Shown here piece by piece: positions 1 to 11,744 of a stretch of 64,000 bases of DNA. Position 1 is the first letter of the stretch; each line of letters begins with the position of its first letter. The notes under the pieces are model-generated. The model saw nothing but the letters and a program-made list of their open reading frames with translations, did no database searches and was not told where the DNA came from. The translations under genes and the position numbers were made by a program. This DNA is from Monoraphidium neglectum (Eukaryota > Chlorophyta > Chlorophyceae > Sphaeropleales > Selenastraceae). Location: positions 42,985 to 106,984 of the forward strand of contig NW_014013624.1 of NCBI RefSeq assembly GCF_000611645.1, written 5' to 3'.

Positions 1-1502
1 CCGCCTCAAAGGGGCTGCCTCCTGCTGCCTGGTAGGACTGCGTTTGCGCTCCGCCCGCCCCTGGAGCCCAGCTCTCAAACGCGACTTGGCTGGGGCTGCT
101 TGGCCCGGCCCAGCGGATGCGGTGGGTGGTGTACTGCGCGCTGGGGGTGACAAATCGGTGCAGCGCCCCGGGTGCGCTGTAGGGCTGCAGGACGTACTGA
201 GCGTTGTTGGGGACTGTGGCGCCACCCCATGTCGAAAACTCGATGTCAATCTCAGCAGTGTCATTCTAGTGGAATGTTTGGAGGGGACAGCAGGGTGGGG
301 TGGGCAGGCGAGTCGGTGAGGGCATGCATCGACAGGGGAAGGCCCGCACCAACAGGTACGCGTGAAAAGGTTCGCAGAAACACACAGGTACATGTCCGGC
401 ATTAAATGCCAGCTCGCTCCGGGATTTTGCTGCATGCTGCTCGTTGCTACCGCTGCGCCCCTCCTCCTGCCCCACCTTGTACAGGAAGGGGGCAAACACC
501 AGGTTCTGAGGGGGCGGGAGGGGGGGGGGCAGTTGGGGTCCGGTGCCACGCAGCCAAAGGATGGGGAGTTTGGGATGTGGGGTCCTCAGGTGGACGTTTT
601 GTGAATTGCACGTACACAGGCAGCTGCATGCAGAAGGTCCAATCGAATCAGGCGTGTGCATGGACGCATGGTCTTGCCCCGTTGTCAGACTTACCCCCGA
701 CGCGCGCGCACTCGGCCCCACCTTGTTGACCAGGGTTGGATCACTCTCGACCACGAAAACGTAATCGCCGTAGCCCAGGCTCTCAGACAGGAAAACCTCC
801 GAGCACACCCATTTGCCACCAGACTTGGCCACCCCCAGCTGCAAGAAGCCAGTTGGCGCCACCGTGGCAAGGGAGGAGCTAAAGATGTTGTTGCCAGGGC
901 CGGCACGGACAGACCCGGTGTCTCGCCTGTACCAGCAGCTGGCGTTGCCAATGGTTGGGGGAGATTAGGTTCAAGATCAAGATTGCGTGAAGGCACAAAT
1001 GTACACTACAAAGGGCACTGGCAGCGCCAGGGCGGGGCTGCGTGGCCATGGATGCACGAGCGTGCCGCCAAGCTGTGTCGCCTATTAATCAAGGTGGTGA
1101 TTGGGAGCTGCAGGCATTCCAGGCAAACAGTTCACATGTGTGCTGGAGCCTTACGTACATGAGCGCATGTGCATTGCCGCACCCAGGTAATGGCGTCTCA
1201 CCGGCTGCTCCAGGCAAATTGAGGCGATGGGCAGGTCTGCCCTGAGACCTCTGCTCGGATGTATGGTTGTATGTGCGCACGAGGGGGTCGGACAGGGAGG
1301 AGGTGAAGCTTCAAGCAAGGAAGTGGGAGAGCACGCCGAAGACCAGCGCCGCTGGCTCTGCACACCACCACTGCCTGGCCGATGGATGCTTGATCCACAA
1401 TATGGGCCGCGCACATCGGCGTGAAGTTTGGCGTGCCTGTGCCGCACCTCCCAGGACAATCATCAGGAGCCATCCAGCCACAACGTACATGGCTACACGC
1501 AT
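1..1502 (-). CDS. secreted GH16-type glucanase-like protein, 3' partial
   Basis: Likely a secreted polysaccharide-binding or -cleaving protein of the concanavalin A-like fold. The first exon starts at 1502 and reads a classic signal peptide (MRVAMYVVAGWLLMIVLGG). Later exons that splice cleanly are 938-722 (WYRR..., GGKWVCSEV, LGYGDYVF), 505-476 (NLVFAPFLYK) and 265 to the left edge. The last one contains EIDIEFSTWGG, which fits the GH16 catalytic signature E-x-D-x-E (nucleophile and acid/base Glu), followed by NNAQYVLQPY. The link between the signal-peptide exon and the 938 exon is not resolved; another exon may lie between. The gene runs off the window at base 1, so its C terminus is unknown. 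Substrate cannot be inferred; a cell-wall or storage glucan is only a guess. It could also be a lectin-like GH16 relative without activity. Confidence 0.7.
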
Positions 1503-2280
1503 TTTATATGCGTTCCGGAGGGACCGCGGGATGATGGCCTATATGATCTGACAGGCTGTACGCCCAAGGACGCCTATGATAAGGAGCTTTTGTAGCTTGA
1601 AGATGTTTGTGTCTTGTAGATCGATGTCTATGGCTTGGTCGGCAGCTGCAACGGCAGTGCTCTCTACACGCAGTGGGCCGGCCGCCAACAGGCAGCCCGT
1701 CCCTGGTGACGTGTGGCCACGCGGGAATCTGCCGATTCAACTGGATGCGTCGACATGGCGTCTGCATACAAGAGAGGCACTGAAAGAAATAGAAGTATAC
1801 CTCTACTCAAAAATGGCTTTCTTTGTCATGTGAAAAGTCTTGTGAACCCGGTGTACGAGTACTGCATGCCACTGCCAGTGACAAGGCAGGTCAAGGCACA
1901 AGTGGCAGTGCGGTGCCCTCCAAGCGATCAACCCAGCATGTATTATTTGCATGACATGCGAAGCGCAGGCTCCGCTTTTCTAACCAAACAGATGTTGTTT
2001 TCCATGCAGCAAGGCAAACATCAGTCACAACTGCAGTTCGCTGCAACACACAGCCCAGCACTCGCGCCACGCCTGAACTCAAAAGTCCGGTATGGCACCG
2101 TACATGCTAGGTGCGCTATCGAAAATCCATGTATGGCGTCCCGTGATACAAACAAAATTTTAAGGTTCGCGTCAATTACAAAGCTTGTACACAACCTCAA
2201 ACTCAAGGAACTAAACCGCTGGCCCTACAAAAATGCAAGATTTACAAAGTGGCTGGGTATGAACAATCGGTTGGCGGCCA
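1503..2280. other. intergenic, no gene recognised
   Basis: About 780 bp between the 5' end of the GH16-type gene and the 3' end of the aspartic protease, both on the minus strand. Base composition is more AT-rich than the flanking exons. A 198-codon plus-strand frame at 1713-2309 has no recognisable motif and overlaps the protease end. The right part should hold the protease 3' UTR and the left part the GH16 promoter. Confidence 0.5.
2242..2246 (-). terminator. poly(A) signal TGTAA for the aspartic protease
   Basis: TGTAA on the minus strand about 35 nt past the protease stop at 2281. TGTAA is the usual green-algal polyadenylation signal. Confidence 0.55.
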
Positions 2281-2952
2281 TCACGCAGAGCCGCCTGCCA
2301 CCGCAATAATAGGGAGACCACCACCGGCGTCTTTGCTGCTTGAGCAGCCCCGGCCCCTGCTATGACCATCAACGTCGTCTTCGCCGCGCAGCCCCAGTGA
2401 CAGCGGCGTCATCTCCGCCTCGGCGTCCTCCGCAGCGACCGCTGCACTGGGGCGGCCCTGTCCATACTGCGCACACGGCAGCCCTGCCAAACGTGTCCAC
2501 ACTTCAGTTAAGGAATCGCGGCGAGAATACAGGGCGTAGGCTGCGAGCAGCACTGCGCTGACGCCGACACCCGCTGCCATCACCCCGAGCCAGCCGTCGC
2601 TGGCGCTGCTGCCTGCCGCGCCGCTGCTGCTGCTGTCGCCATCGCCGGTGATGGCGTCGGCACCTTCGTTGTCGGTGGTGTTTGATGTGCCGCCTTGGCT
2701 CTCCCCGCTGCTGCTGCCGCTGCCGCCGTCGCCGCCGCCGCCGCCGCCGCTGCTGCCGCCGGACCCTGTGTTGCCTGGTGAGAGTGCACCTGGTGCTCCA
2801 CCAGCCGCTGCCTCTCCTCCGCCGATTGCGGCAGAGGGCTGTGATGGTGGTGCAGCCTCTTCTCCTGCTGTTGTTGAGGCCGTGCTGGTTGGGATTCCGG
2901 AGGCTTTGGCTGTGGAGGGCTGTGGTGCCGATGGTGATGCGGGCTTGAAGTT

Positions 2953-2988
<36 letters not shown>

Positions 2989-5900
2989 ACTTTCTTGGGA
3001 GTTCCCGGGTGGTGATGGTGGTGCTGATGAGGGGTCCTGGGCGGCGGCCGCAAAGCAGCGGGCATGGGGGCAAGATGAGTATCAGCTCCTGGCAAACGAC
3101 TGACCCAGGCGCTAGCAAGCGTCGACGAGCAACGGCATCGCATGGCAAGCACAGCAGTCAAAGCAAGCAGCGGGGCATTCAGGCTCCCCTCAATGTGTGT
3201 CCCTGCAACCCGGGCTGACCGGCTCTGCAGCCGCTGCTGCCGCCACGGCTGACCCGAGGTTGGGGCAGTCGGCCTCTGCAAAGCCAATGCGCTGGCGCTC
3301 CAGGTCATACTGGGGTGAGGTGAGGCGGGGGCCACGGGGCGGGGATACAGTGCTGTCGTCGCGGGTTGACGCATCACAAAGTAGGCCAGGATGGAGGCCC
3401 ACTGACGCCCATGGTGCAGTTGCTGTGCTCCGGTGGATTGGCCCTGGCTCTCCTTCGACACTACGCCCCACCCTTCCCCCTTGCCCACCACCGCCGTACC
3501 TGTGTGCCGCTCCTGCCAAGCCCCACCCACCCACGCACCCACCCACCCATCCACCAACCTACCCACCCACGCACCAGCACGAGAGCATTGCGCACTGCAA
3601 TGCCGCCGATTAGCGTCCCGGACTGGCCGTTGTCAAACACCCCCAGGCAGTACTCTCCGCGGCCCATCAAAAAGAGGTAGCGGTGTGGCGGCAGGGATAG
3701 CACGGCGCCACCGGCAAAGCGCAAGGAAGCCGTGGGAAACATCTTGGCGGCGTCCTCAAACTTCTCGGGGGCTCCGCTGTAGCACACATCAGGGTACTGC
3801 ACATGGCGTCAGAGCGTTGGGAGAATTCAGCCCGTCACGGCTAGGGAGCAGAGGTGCAGTGAGCCGCCTGATTTGGCCCACCCCTCTGCGCTGGGTAAGC
3901 CACCACAACCTCATGCGAAATTGTTTCGGACGCAATCTGCGCAGACCACCACCCCAGCAGCTCACCGCCGGGTCTGGCCCGCTGCCCTTGCGCATCCCGC
4001 GGCCAACGATGGCAGCGTCGAGGGCGGCGGTGAATGCCGCGAACGCTGCTGTGGGCAGGTAGGAGAACGTGGTGCCGCTGTCCAGCACGGTGCCGTAGCC
4101 CTTGGCAAATATGGCCTGGCCGGGAGCGGGGGGGGGGGGGGGGGGGGGGGGTTGGGGGCAGGAGGCGGACTACAGCATTCAGGGTCAGCGTGTGGAGGTA
4201 ACAGGACCCATTGGTCAATCGGCAACCAAGTGCACTTGCACACATGCGCCCTCCCATCTTGGGCCCACACTGCCAGGGCCCCCCCGAACCCCACCAGCAA
4301 CTTTCCCTCAGACCCACCGGCTCCAGGTTAAGGGAGGCGCCCCCAATGCTGAGCTGCTCCAACCGCACGACGTAGTATGGGGTGGGGCTGGCCAGCAGCG
4401 GCGTAAAGGAGAGGGGCCCCACTGAGGGCGGCAACCCCACGTCTCCAAGCAGCAGAGTGCCGCCGGCAGGAAAGCCGAAGCACAGGGAAAAAACGCGAGA
4501 AGTTATGCCGGCACGCGCCAGCTGGGTAGGCAATGTGAACATCACGGCAGTGTGGTAGCAGGGGGAAATTGAGGTGAGGTGAGGGAGATCAAGGTGAGCT
4601 GAAGTCTGCTTGACTGGGGCTAGCAAATGCTGCAATTCCTCTGCTTGCGCTCTGTTGTCAAAGACAGGCGCCCTCATCGCCCCTCGCAGCTCTTGGATCC
4701 AGTAGCCCTTGAAACATCAGCCTAGGCCCCACCTGGCTGTGCAGTGCATTAGCATTGTTGCCCATGCCCAGGATGCCGTCCGCCGCCTGGCGGTAAATCT
4801 CCCCTGTCTCGCGCATGCCGCAGCCAAATGTGACCTCCACGGGGGTGCTGCCGTCCGGGAAGTGGAAGCGGTCCAACACCAGCCAGCCCTCGCTGCTGCT
4901 GTGCTCGGCTGCAGTTTTGAAGTGGGTTTGAAAATGATGTAATGGGGTTTGAGACGAGCATGGGAACGCGAAGGGGGGCTGTTAGGGTGGTGCAGAGCCA
5001 CGGGAAAACACGGGGATAAACACAGCCGCCACTGAAGCGACAATTGTGCGGAGTCCCTGGTTTGAGGGGTGGATGCTGTGGCTGCGCCTTGGGCTCACCA
5101 TACTGCCGCTGATAAGAGCATTTATTGTTGCTGCAGGAGCAGGGCGGAGATCCGCAGTTGCACTTGGGGTGCCCGCACGGCAGCACTTGCGCAGTGCTAG
5201 ATTGGGCGGGGTCAAAAGCAGCATCCTACGGCAGGTGGAGGGAGCGCACGAGGAGTGGCAGCGATCAAGACATTAGGCCAATCGCGGCTCTGCTGCTGCA
5301 CTCCTGGCCTGTTCCAGCTACCATCGAGCATTGTTGCCCTGTTGTGATGCCCGCTGGTTTAGTATATGTCGCAGCTGGCTCAAAGCCAGAAAGATGTCCC
5401 CAGGCAGCTGTTGGCACTTGCGCTGCGCCGCGACCTGCTGCGCAGCGTAACTTACTGTGTGTTTGCCGCAGTGCTTGCAATCTGCACATGGCACATAGGT
5501 GATGGTGCTGCCAGTGTCGATGATGACGGAAAATTTTCGAGTAGGAGTGCCTAGCGCCAGCTTCGTATAGAAGTACCTGTTGCGGGCAAGGCAGGGGCGG
5601 GTGGAGAGTAACAGTACCCCTCGTAGCCCGGGGGNNNNNNNNNNNNNNNNNNNNNNNNNNNNNNNNNNNNNNNNNNNNNNNNNNNNNNNNNNNNNNNNNN
5701 NNNNNNNNNNNNNNNNNNNNNNNNNNNNNNNNNNNNNNNNNNNNNNNNNNNNNNNNNNNNNNNNNNNNNNNNNNNNNNNNNNNNNNNNNNNNNNNNNNNN
5801 NNNNNNNNNNNNNGGGGGGGGGGGGGGGCAGCGATGTCGCTCGCGTCCTCGGCTGCCGCCCACGTAGTGAAACCACCTGTTGCAGGCCTGGTACGGCCTG

Positions 5901-6200
5901 CTGCTTGGTTGGAACACTCGCCCACCCGCCCGCGATTCTCAAGTCAAACGCTGCACACTCACAACTTGGAACTACTCACCCCTCGCGCACTGCGCCATGA
6001 ATCGCAAGGCTGCCCTTGCGCAGCAGGCCTCGCGGCCTGCCATGCTGGTGCGTGAGGGGCAGGACTAGCCCCCGCGTGCGCCCATCAGCTGCCAGAAGGA
6101 CCCTGCCCGCGAAGCCAGTTTGGTTGTGTCCGTGTGCCACGCCCGCCTGCAGCAGCAGGACACTCCACGCTGTCAGGAGTATCCTGAAGCCGAAACCCAT
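2281..6200 (-). CDS. pepsin-like (A1) aspartic protease with C-terminal membrane anchor
   Basis: A plant-type aspartyl protease entering the secretory pathway. The start at 6200 gives a signal peptide (MGFGFRILLTAWSVLLL). After the N gap comes RYFYTKLALGTP and the first catalytic motif DTGSTITYVPC (about 5490-5560), then a Cys-rich insert (CGHPKCNCGSPPCSC, about 5110-5180), FGCGMRETGEI and GILGMGNN (about 4750-4820). The second catalytic motif VLDSGTTFSYLP is at about 4050-4085, GTLIGGIAVRNALV at about 3585-3620, and YDLERQRIGFAEADC near 3270-3310. A long Ser/Gly/Ala low-complexity tail encoded partly by a CTG run leads to one hydrophobic helix (VGVSAVLLAAYALY) just after 2583 and a short tail ending at 2281. 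Both catalytic Asp motifs are intact. The 179-N gap removes part of the region before the first motif. The boundary between the last fold exon and the tail is uncertain. Confidence 0.85.
4128..4151. repeat. 24-base poly-G run in a protease intron
   Basis: Uninterrupted G on the plus strand (C on the sense strand of the protease), lying inside an intron just after the exon carrying the second catalytic motif. Confidence 0.9.
5635..5813. other. assembly gap (179 N) flanked by G runs
   Basis: All bases are N. The left flank ends in five G and the right flank opens with fifteen G (5814-5828), so the break sits in a G-rich homopolymer. It falls within the protease gene, between its signal-peptide exons and the first catalytic-motif exon. 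Confidence 0.99.
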
Positions 6201-6689
6201 ACTTACAAGCTTGTCATCCGCGCATGAGACCAAAGGTAGATCATGCGACAAGCAGCTGCGATTGAGACGTCAAACGAGGTCATGATGCATCAGTTTATCA
6301 GCGCGTTTCATCTGAAAGCGAGGAGGGGGTATGTGTACAGTGGTGCAAATGGACCAACACCTGCGGCGTGCGGGCGACGGCCTTGAGCATTTCATTCCCA
6401 GCAATTCCAAGTGGAGCGCCGGACACTCCCTTTCACATGTCACAACAGCCAGCGCCCGCTGATGTGGCTGCATCACGATGGTTATAATGCAAGGCTGGCC
6501 CATACACCCTACAACCTCAGGCTGCAAGTGCGCATCGTCGGTTCCCTGCCCCAGCGCACAGGTGTCTAGCCCCAGCGCACAGGTGTCTCGCAAGTCATTT
6601 ACCCGATCTTACTCAGGCTCTACTCAGCTTGCAACTTGCTACTCTTGTTCACCGTCAGATAACGAGCACAGCTAGAGCGCGATCAAAGG
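6201..6689. other. intergenic, no gene seen
   Basis: Upstream region of the protease and 3' region of the rhomboid-like gene (both minus strand). A GTAAGT-like element sits directly before the chosen protease ATG, so a 5' UTR intron is possible. A short direct repeat (ccccagcgcacaggtgtct, two copies) occurs at about 6550-6588. No coding motif was found. Confidence 0.5.
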
Positions 6690-8693
6690 TCACAGCCCGC
6701 GCACCGTTCGTGCCACCTCGCCCGCGGCGCGGAACGTGGCCACCAGCAGCGCCAGCACCACGCCCAGCCCCAGCCGCACAGTCTCCAGCGCTGCCCGCGC
6801 CAGGCTCAGCGCGACCGCTGCCGTCACAGCGGTGCAGGTGTACAGAACACGCGCTAGTAGCGGCGCCAGCAGCGTGCCAGCCACGCCACCGAGAGCCCCG
6901 CCCGCCAGGCAGGCAAAGCCGACGGCTGGCTGGTACGCGGCCATGAGGGCGTTGAGCAGCGCGTACAGCACACCCCTGTCGCTGGTGATGGGCATGACCC
7001 CCCGCCCGCGCGTCAGCCCCAGGGTCAACCAGGCCGCGTACAGCCCAGTGCACACGCCTGCGCCCGCGAGGCCCGTATCCGCGCGGCCGGCGAGCAGCTG
7101 GCCCAGGCCCGCGCCAGCGGCGCAGAGCACGACGGTCACCACGGCCTGCAGGCTGCCGCAGTACGCCTCGACCCACGACCCGGCGTTGCGTACGCCGTCG
7201 GCGCAGCAGACCAGCGGCAACAGGCCGCTGTGCAGCAGGCCGGCCGTCAGGAGGCGGTGCCACTCACCGTCCACCGCGACGGCGGTTGTGTCCTGGGCAA
7301 GGGCGGTGCGAGCGCGCGCGGCGCCCCAGGACACTTGGAGTCGGTGTTTAGACCAGCAAGAATAAGGGCCGGTGTCTGCTGCAGCTGAAGGCGCGCCTAC
7401 AACCGCGGAATGACTGTGTTGCCAGACACAACCCTGCACTTTGTGCCTCACGCATCCCAGCTGTGCGATGCCCGCGCTCAACACCGGCCCTCACCATCTG
7501 CAGCGCCCACGTCACCGGGGTGTCAGGGTAGGTGGTCGCCAGCTGCCACAGCGTCACGTCCGCCAGGCCATTTGTAAGCCCGTACCAAGCCTCGGGCACC
7601 ACAGGCCACCACTGCGCAACAGCTACTGCCCACATGGCAAGAGCCAGCATCGACGTGACGGGCACCAGCGCCGCCGGCGCGTGCGCGTCACCGTCAAAAC
7701 CCTCGTCATCCTGGCCCCACTCCTCCTCGCCCCCAGCCGCAGCTGCCTGTGCTGCGCCGCCGCTGCCCCTGCCAACGCGCTCATCCAAGAGGTTCCCTAC
7801 ACTGGCGTCCTGCTGCTGCTCCTGCTCCTGCTGCTCCTGTTCGCTGCTGCGGCCATCCTGCGGCGAGCGACTGCCTGATGATATGTGCAGCGTGTCGGAG
7901 CTGATGGCGCCGGCGGCTTCCCCTCCTACGCCAACACCTGCAGCCCCCACATCCCCCGCTGTCATCTTGGGAACGTCTTCGACCTCTTCCGTGTTCACCC
8001 GTGCCATGCGGGCCTGGCGCGCCGCCTCCGCCTCCCAGCTGGTCTTGAGGAAGCCGCCGCCTGCAAAGTGCGCCAGCCGCTTTGCAATGGTCACGCTACC
8101 TTCGCCGTAGCCGCCATCAAAGCGGCCTAACGCCGCGTCGCGCAGCGAATGCCACTGGTCCATCAGGTCGACCTTTGCCGCCGCGAGCGCAAACTCCTCC
8201 ACGTACACGACCTCCCCCTCCCTCGAGGCATTGTCAATGCCGCCACTGGTGCTTGAGGGCCCCAGGGCCTCTGCCGCGTCGCTGGACGATGAGGCCGCCT
8301 GATTGACAGCGGCCCCATTGCTGCCTGGGTTGGCTGCCTCTGTCCCTGGCTCTCCTTGGCGCCCTTCCACCGCGCGCGTCTCGCCCTCCTCATGCCCCGC
8401 TGCTGCCCTGCACAGCAAGGTGGGCGTGATGATTCTTCCGTCGCCTCACAGGCGCACGGCAATCGCGACGCGTCTACACATTGCATGCTTTGTGTATGTA
8501 CGTTTACACATCCCACTTTCTTGCTTCCATCGCCTCACCTGCTACTGCGGCCCCTCCTGCATGTGCGGCCCGCGACGGCATCAAAAGCAGCCGCCAGCGT
8601 GCAGGGGCCGTGCAGCGGTGGCGCCGATGGAGCCCGAGCTCTGTGGCGGCAGTGATGCGCAAGCTGCACTGGCCACAGCGTCGAAGCAAGCAT
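6690..8693 (-). CDS. chloroplast rhomboid-like protein lacking catalytic residues
   Basis: Three exons (8693-8539, 8407-7495, 7292-6690) join in phase to give about 556 residues. The first exon reads a transit-peptide-like N terminus (MLASTLWPVQLAHHCRHR..., rich in Ala, Arg, Ser and without acidic residues). A long Ser/Gln/Glu-rich hydrophilic stretch of about 250 residues follows, with an EQEQQEQEQQQ run, then hydrophobic segments from about residue 300 on. The last exon has WHRLLTAGLLHSGLLPL and GSWVEAYCG, which match the L1-loop region of rhomboid proteases. The helix that should carry G-x-S-G reads LAGAGVCTGLYAAW, with Ala at the Ser position, and the later helix reads FACLAGGALGGVAG without the catalytic His. 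It is therefore probably a non-proteolytic rhomboid relative in a plastid membrane. Family assignment rests on motif spacing only. Confidence 0.65.
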
Positions 8694-8980
8694 CGTTGAG
8701 GTGCAGGCTTCTCCGCAAAGACTGCACGAATCTAAAGGCGTCAACAGTTGTGAAGGTGTCGCAGGCGGCCAACAAAGACATATATGACTCGCGGAGTTAA
8801 GCGATCTCCATTTAACTGCGCAAAGAAAAGCCCCGCAGGGGCGAGTCACTCGCTGCCAGTGCTAGTGATCTTGGGTGTGTTGCAGTGTTTCACTTTGAAT
8901 AGGACAACCAAGAATAACTGTGCAACACTAGACTTCGGTAAAATCTCGTGTGCACACCACTAGACAAAAAGGCATTCGCG
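8694..8980. promoter_or_regulatory. 287-bp shared upstream region of divergent genes
   Basis: Lies between the start of the rhomboid-like gene (8693, minus) and the start of the fructosamine-kinase gene (8981, plus). Both encode predicted plastid proteins. No TATA box or clear element was recognised. Confidence 0.5.
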
Positions 8981-11744
8981 ATGCTTACTGGCGGCACTCG
9001 CACTGCAGGCACTGCGCCGCAGCGGCACACGAGCTGCTCGTGGCTGTCCCCATCGCCCTGGCAGGCACCCGTCGCCGCTACAGGGCGGAGGGCTGTGATG
9101 CAGAGCGCGCGGTAAGTCCCACAAACACATTCGTAGCTGCAGCACGTATTGTGGAAACCTCCAGCTGCGTACAGACTGGGCCCAGTGCAGACCCGAGGTC
9201 ATGCGAGATCAGCATGGTGCAGTTGTCACAGCAGCCCTCCGCTGCTGCACATGTTCGCCCGGTGCCCGCCCGGTGCGACGTGCAGGATCTCCTCCCCTGC
9301 TGCGGACTGGATCACAGACAACCTGGGGGATGGCTACGTGGTGAGGGAGAAGTTTCTTGGAGGCAGCGGCTGGTCCAGCACCTACATCTACACCACAGAG
9401 GCCGGCGCAGAGTGAGCCACCCGGGCATGTGCATGCCTCGGGAAGACAGGCACAGCTCTGCACATGACCACCGTGGCGCATCAAGGAAGCGTGGTGCTGG
9501 CTCCGTTCTGAGATGCAGTGAGGCAGTGATCAGGTGCCTTGAATTTGTTGTTTGTCGCACGCCCCTGTATTACGAGTGGCCTTGCCCCCCTTGCCTGGTG
9601 CCCGGGCCCCCAGGTACTTTGTCAAGACCTCTGGCGGCGCCAAGGCTGAGGGCATGTTCAAGGGGGAGGCGCTGGGGCTCAAGGCTATGTTTGGTGGGCC
9701 ACGACAGCCATGCGCATGGTTGATGGGACCAAGAGGGTGCAGCCAGTAGCAGGTTGATGTGCTCCGGAAAAGGACAGATAGGTAACCTAGGCACGGAGGC
9801 AAGAGGTGGAACAAACGCCAGGTAATCACGAGGGACTGATGTGCAGACCACATGCCAGTGTTGAGGCTTGCCGACAAAGCCGCACGCCCTATGACCTGCC
9901 CTTGTACGCGCTGCTCGCCCCCCCAGACACCAACACTGTGCGCATCCCTGACGTGCACCACGTGGGCCTCCTGCCCGATGCCCGCGGCGCATTCATCGTG
10001 AGCGGCATTGCGCTTGCCCAAGCACAAGGCACAGGGAGAGCTGCAAGTTTGTGAGGCCAACAAGACTGAAGCAAGCCCGCTGCTGCTGTGGACCCAAGCC
10101 CCTCGCAGCAGATCTGGCATTATTGAGCAGATCAGCGAGAGGTTCTCTACCCGCACCACCTCAGACGCGCCGACTCCTCTCGCGCCTGCCCCTGCATGGC
10201 GCCCCCTTGCAGGTGATGGAGTACCTGCGGCTGGAGGGAGGGGGGAGCCAGGCTGAGCTGGGGCGGCAGATGGCGCTGATGCACCTGGCAGAGCCAACGG
10301 TGGGTCTTTTGTCACCCGATAATCGGGGACACCCGCTGGTCATTATCCCATGGGTAGGGTGGGCACTCGCCCCACACCTGAATGGTGTTACAACCCCAAA
10401 ACGCGCAGGACCCAAATGCCAAGGCCGGGAAGTTTGGTTTTGCAGTGGACAACACCATCGGCGCCACTCCCCAGCCCAACGAGTGGATGGATGACTGGGT
10501 TGAGTTCTACCGGGAGAGGCGGCTGCGCCACCAGCTCGACCTCCTGGGTACGAGGCTGACGGGCAGGGTGCACATCGCTGGCAGGGCACAGGCTGCCATG
10601 AAACACAGTCGCGTCGCCTCCCATGCACGGGTGCGCGCAGGCAATCTTGCATGCTCGCACAAGCGACCGCGACAAAAACCTCCTGTGCGCACCACCCTGC
10701 GCTGCCCTGCTCCGCGGCCAGGCGATGCGCGAATGAAGGCCCTGGCCCAGCCTGTGCTAGACAATCTGGGCTTTTGGTTTACTGACATCGCGGGGTCGAT
10801 ACGGCCCTCCATCCTGCACGGGGACCTGTGAGGACACATGCCGCACTGGACAGCCGGGCAGGGAGGGTGCCACTAAGGGGGGGGGCTTGTGCCTACGTAC
10901 GTGCATGCATGCGCGCGTGCATGAGTCGACAAAGGTGCAGGTGTGCACACATGTGTGCGCATGTGGGGGTTCGGCCAAGCAGACTGCGAGAGCGCATGCG
11001 TTCAGGGCATTGAGTGACCGAGTGGTGTTTGGGGCCAAGGTTGTTTGTTGCACGCCGGCTGGCAACGTGGGAGCACCTCACTTCACTCAACCCATGACCA
11101 CGAATCACTAGGTGGAGTGGCAACGTCTCCAGCTCTGGTGGCCGGCCAGTGATCTTTGACCCGGCCACATACTATGGCCATGCAGAGGCGGAGTGGGGCA
11201 TGAGTTGGTGCGCCGGTAAGTATAAGACAACCCGAAATGCGAATTACAGGGCTAGTAAATCTGCGGGGTGACTCGTGGCGCAGTCACCGCATGGTCCAGC
11301 CCAGCGGGCCGCCACCAAGCCAAGTCTGATGGTTGGCGTCGAGTGATTGCTCGCGACTGCCACGTGAGATATATACATATATATACATAGACACCCGGGC
11401 AAGCTACTCCGCTCAACCCTCCCCATGCTGCGCCTCCAGGCTTCTCCGGGGCGTTCTGGCAGGGCTACTTTGAGGTGGCGCCCAAGGCCCCGCTGTTTGA
11501 CCAGCGGAGGGACCTGTACACGCTGTACCACATCCTCAACCACGCAAACCTGTTTGGCGGTGGCTACAACTCTCAGGTTGGCGCCGGACGCAGGCAGTTG
11601 CTGCAGATTGTGCTGCTCAGTCCACTCGTGGCTTGCTCTCCTCCTCTCACCTGACACACAACTCCATGCCACACGCTGTCACCCCGTCCCCAGGCCCAGA
11701 CCATCCTGCAGCGGCTCAACGAACAGCTCAAACGCAGCCAGTGA
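8981..11744 (+). CDS. FN3K: fructosamine-3-kinase, plastid-targeted
   Basis: Phosphorylates fructosamines (ketosamines) on glycated proteins so that the sugar adduct is released, a protein-repair reaction. Ten exons join in phase to about 343 residues: 8981-9111, 9286-9411, 9614-9693, 9927-9997, 10213-10299, 10409-10547, 10722-10827, 11112-11215, 11440-11576, 11694-11744. The first exon is a transit-like leader (MLTGGTRTAGTAPQRH). Then come the nucleotide-binding stretch GGSGWSSTYIY, the lysine strand YFVKTSGGAKAEGMF, the hinge MEYLRLEGGG, KFGFAVDNTIGATPQPN, the catalytic loop ILHGDLWSGN and the metal-binding FDPATYYGHAEAEWGM, ending with GFSGAFWQGYFE and LYHILNHANLFGGGY. All kinase-fold motifs typical of FN3K are present. 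Plant FN3K enzymes are also plastidic. The start choice rests on the transit peptide and the GTAAGT donor in phase with exon 2. Confidence 0.93.

Noticed and set aside
1713..2309. 198-codon plus-strand open frame
   Set aside because: AT-rich intergenic stretch, no motif, overlaps the protease stop on the other strand.
2504..3148. Arg/Gln-rich frame over the protease tail
   Set aside because: Alternative frame of the same repeat; only the frame with the hydrophobic helix and a proper end after 2583 makes sense.
8581..8781. Alternative start (MSLLAACDTFTTV...) for the rhomboid-like gene
   Set aside because: Reads naturally but stops at 8581 with no in-phase donor; the 8693 start joins exon 2 in phase with a CAG/GTGAGG donor.
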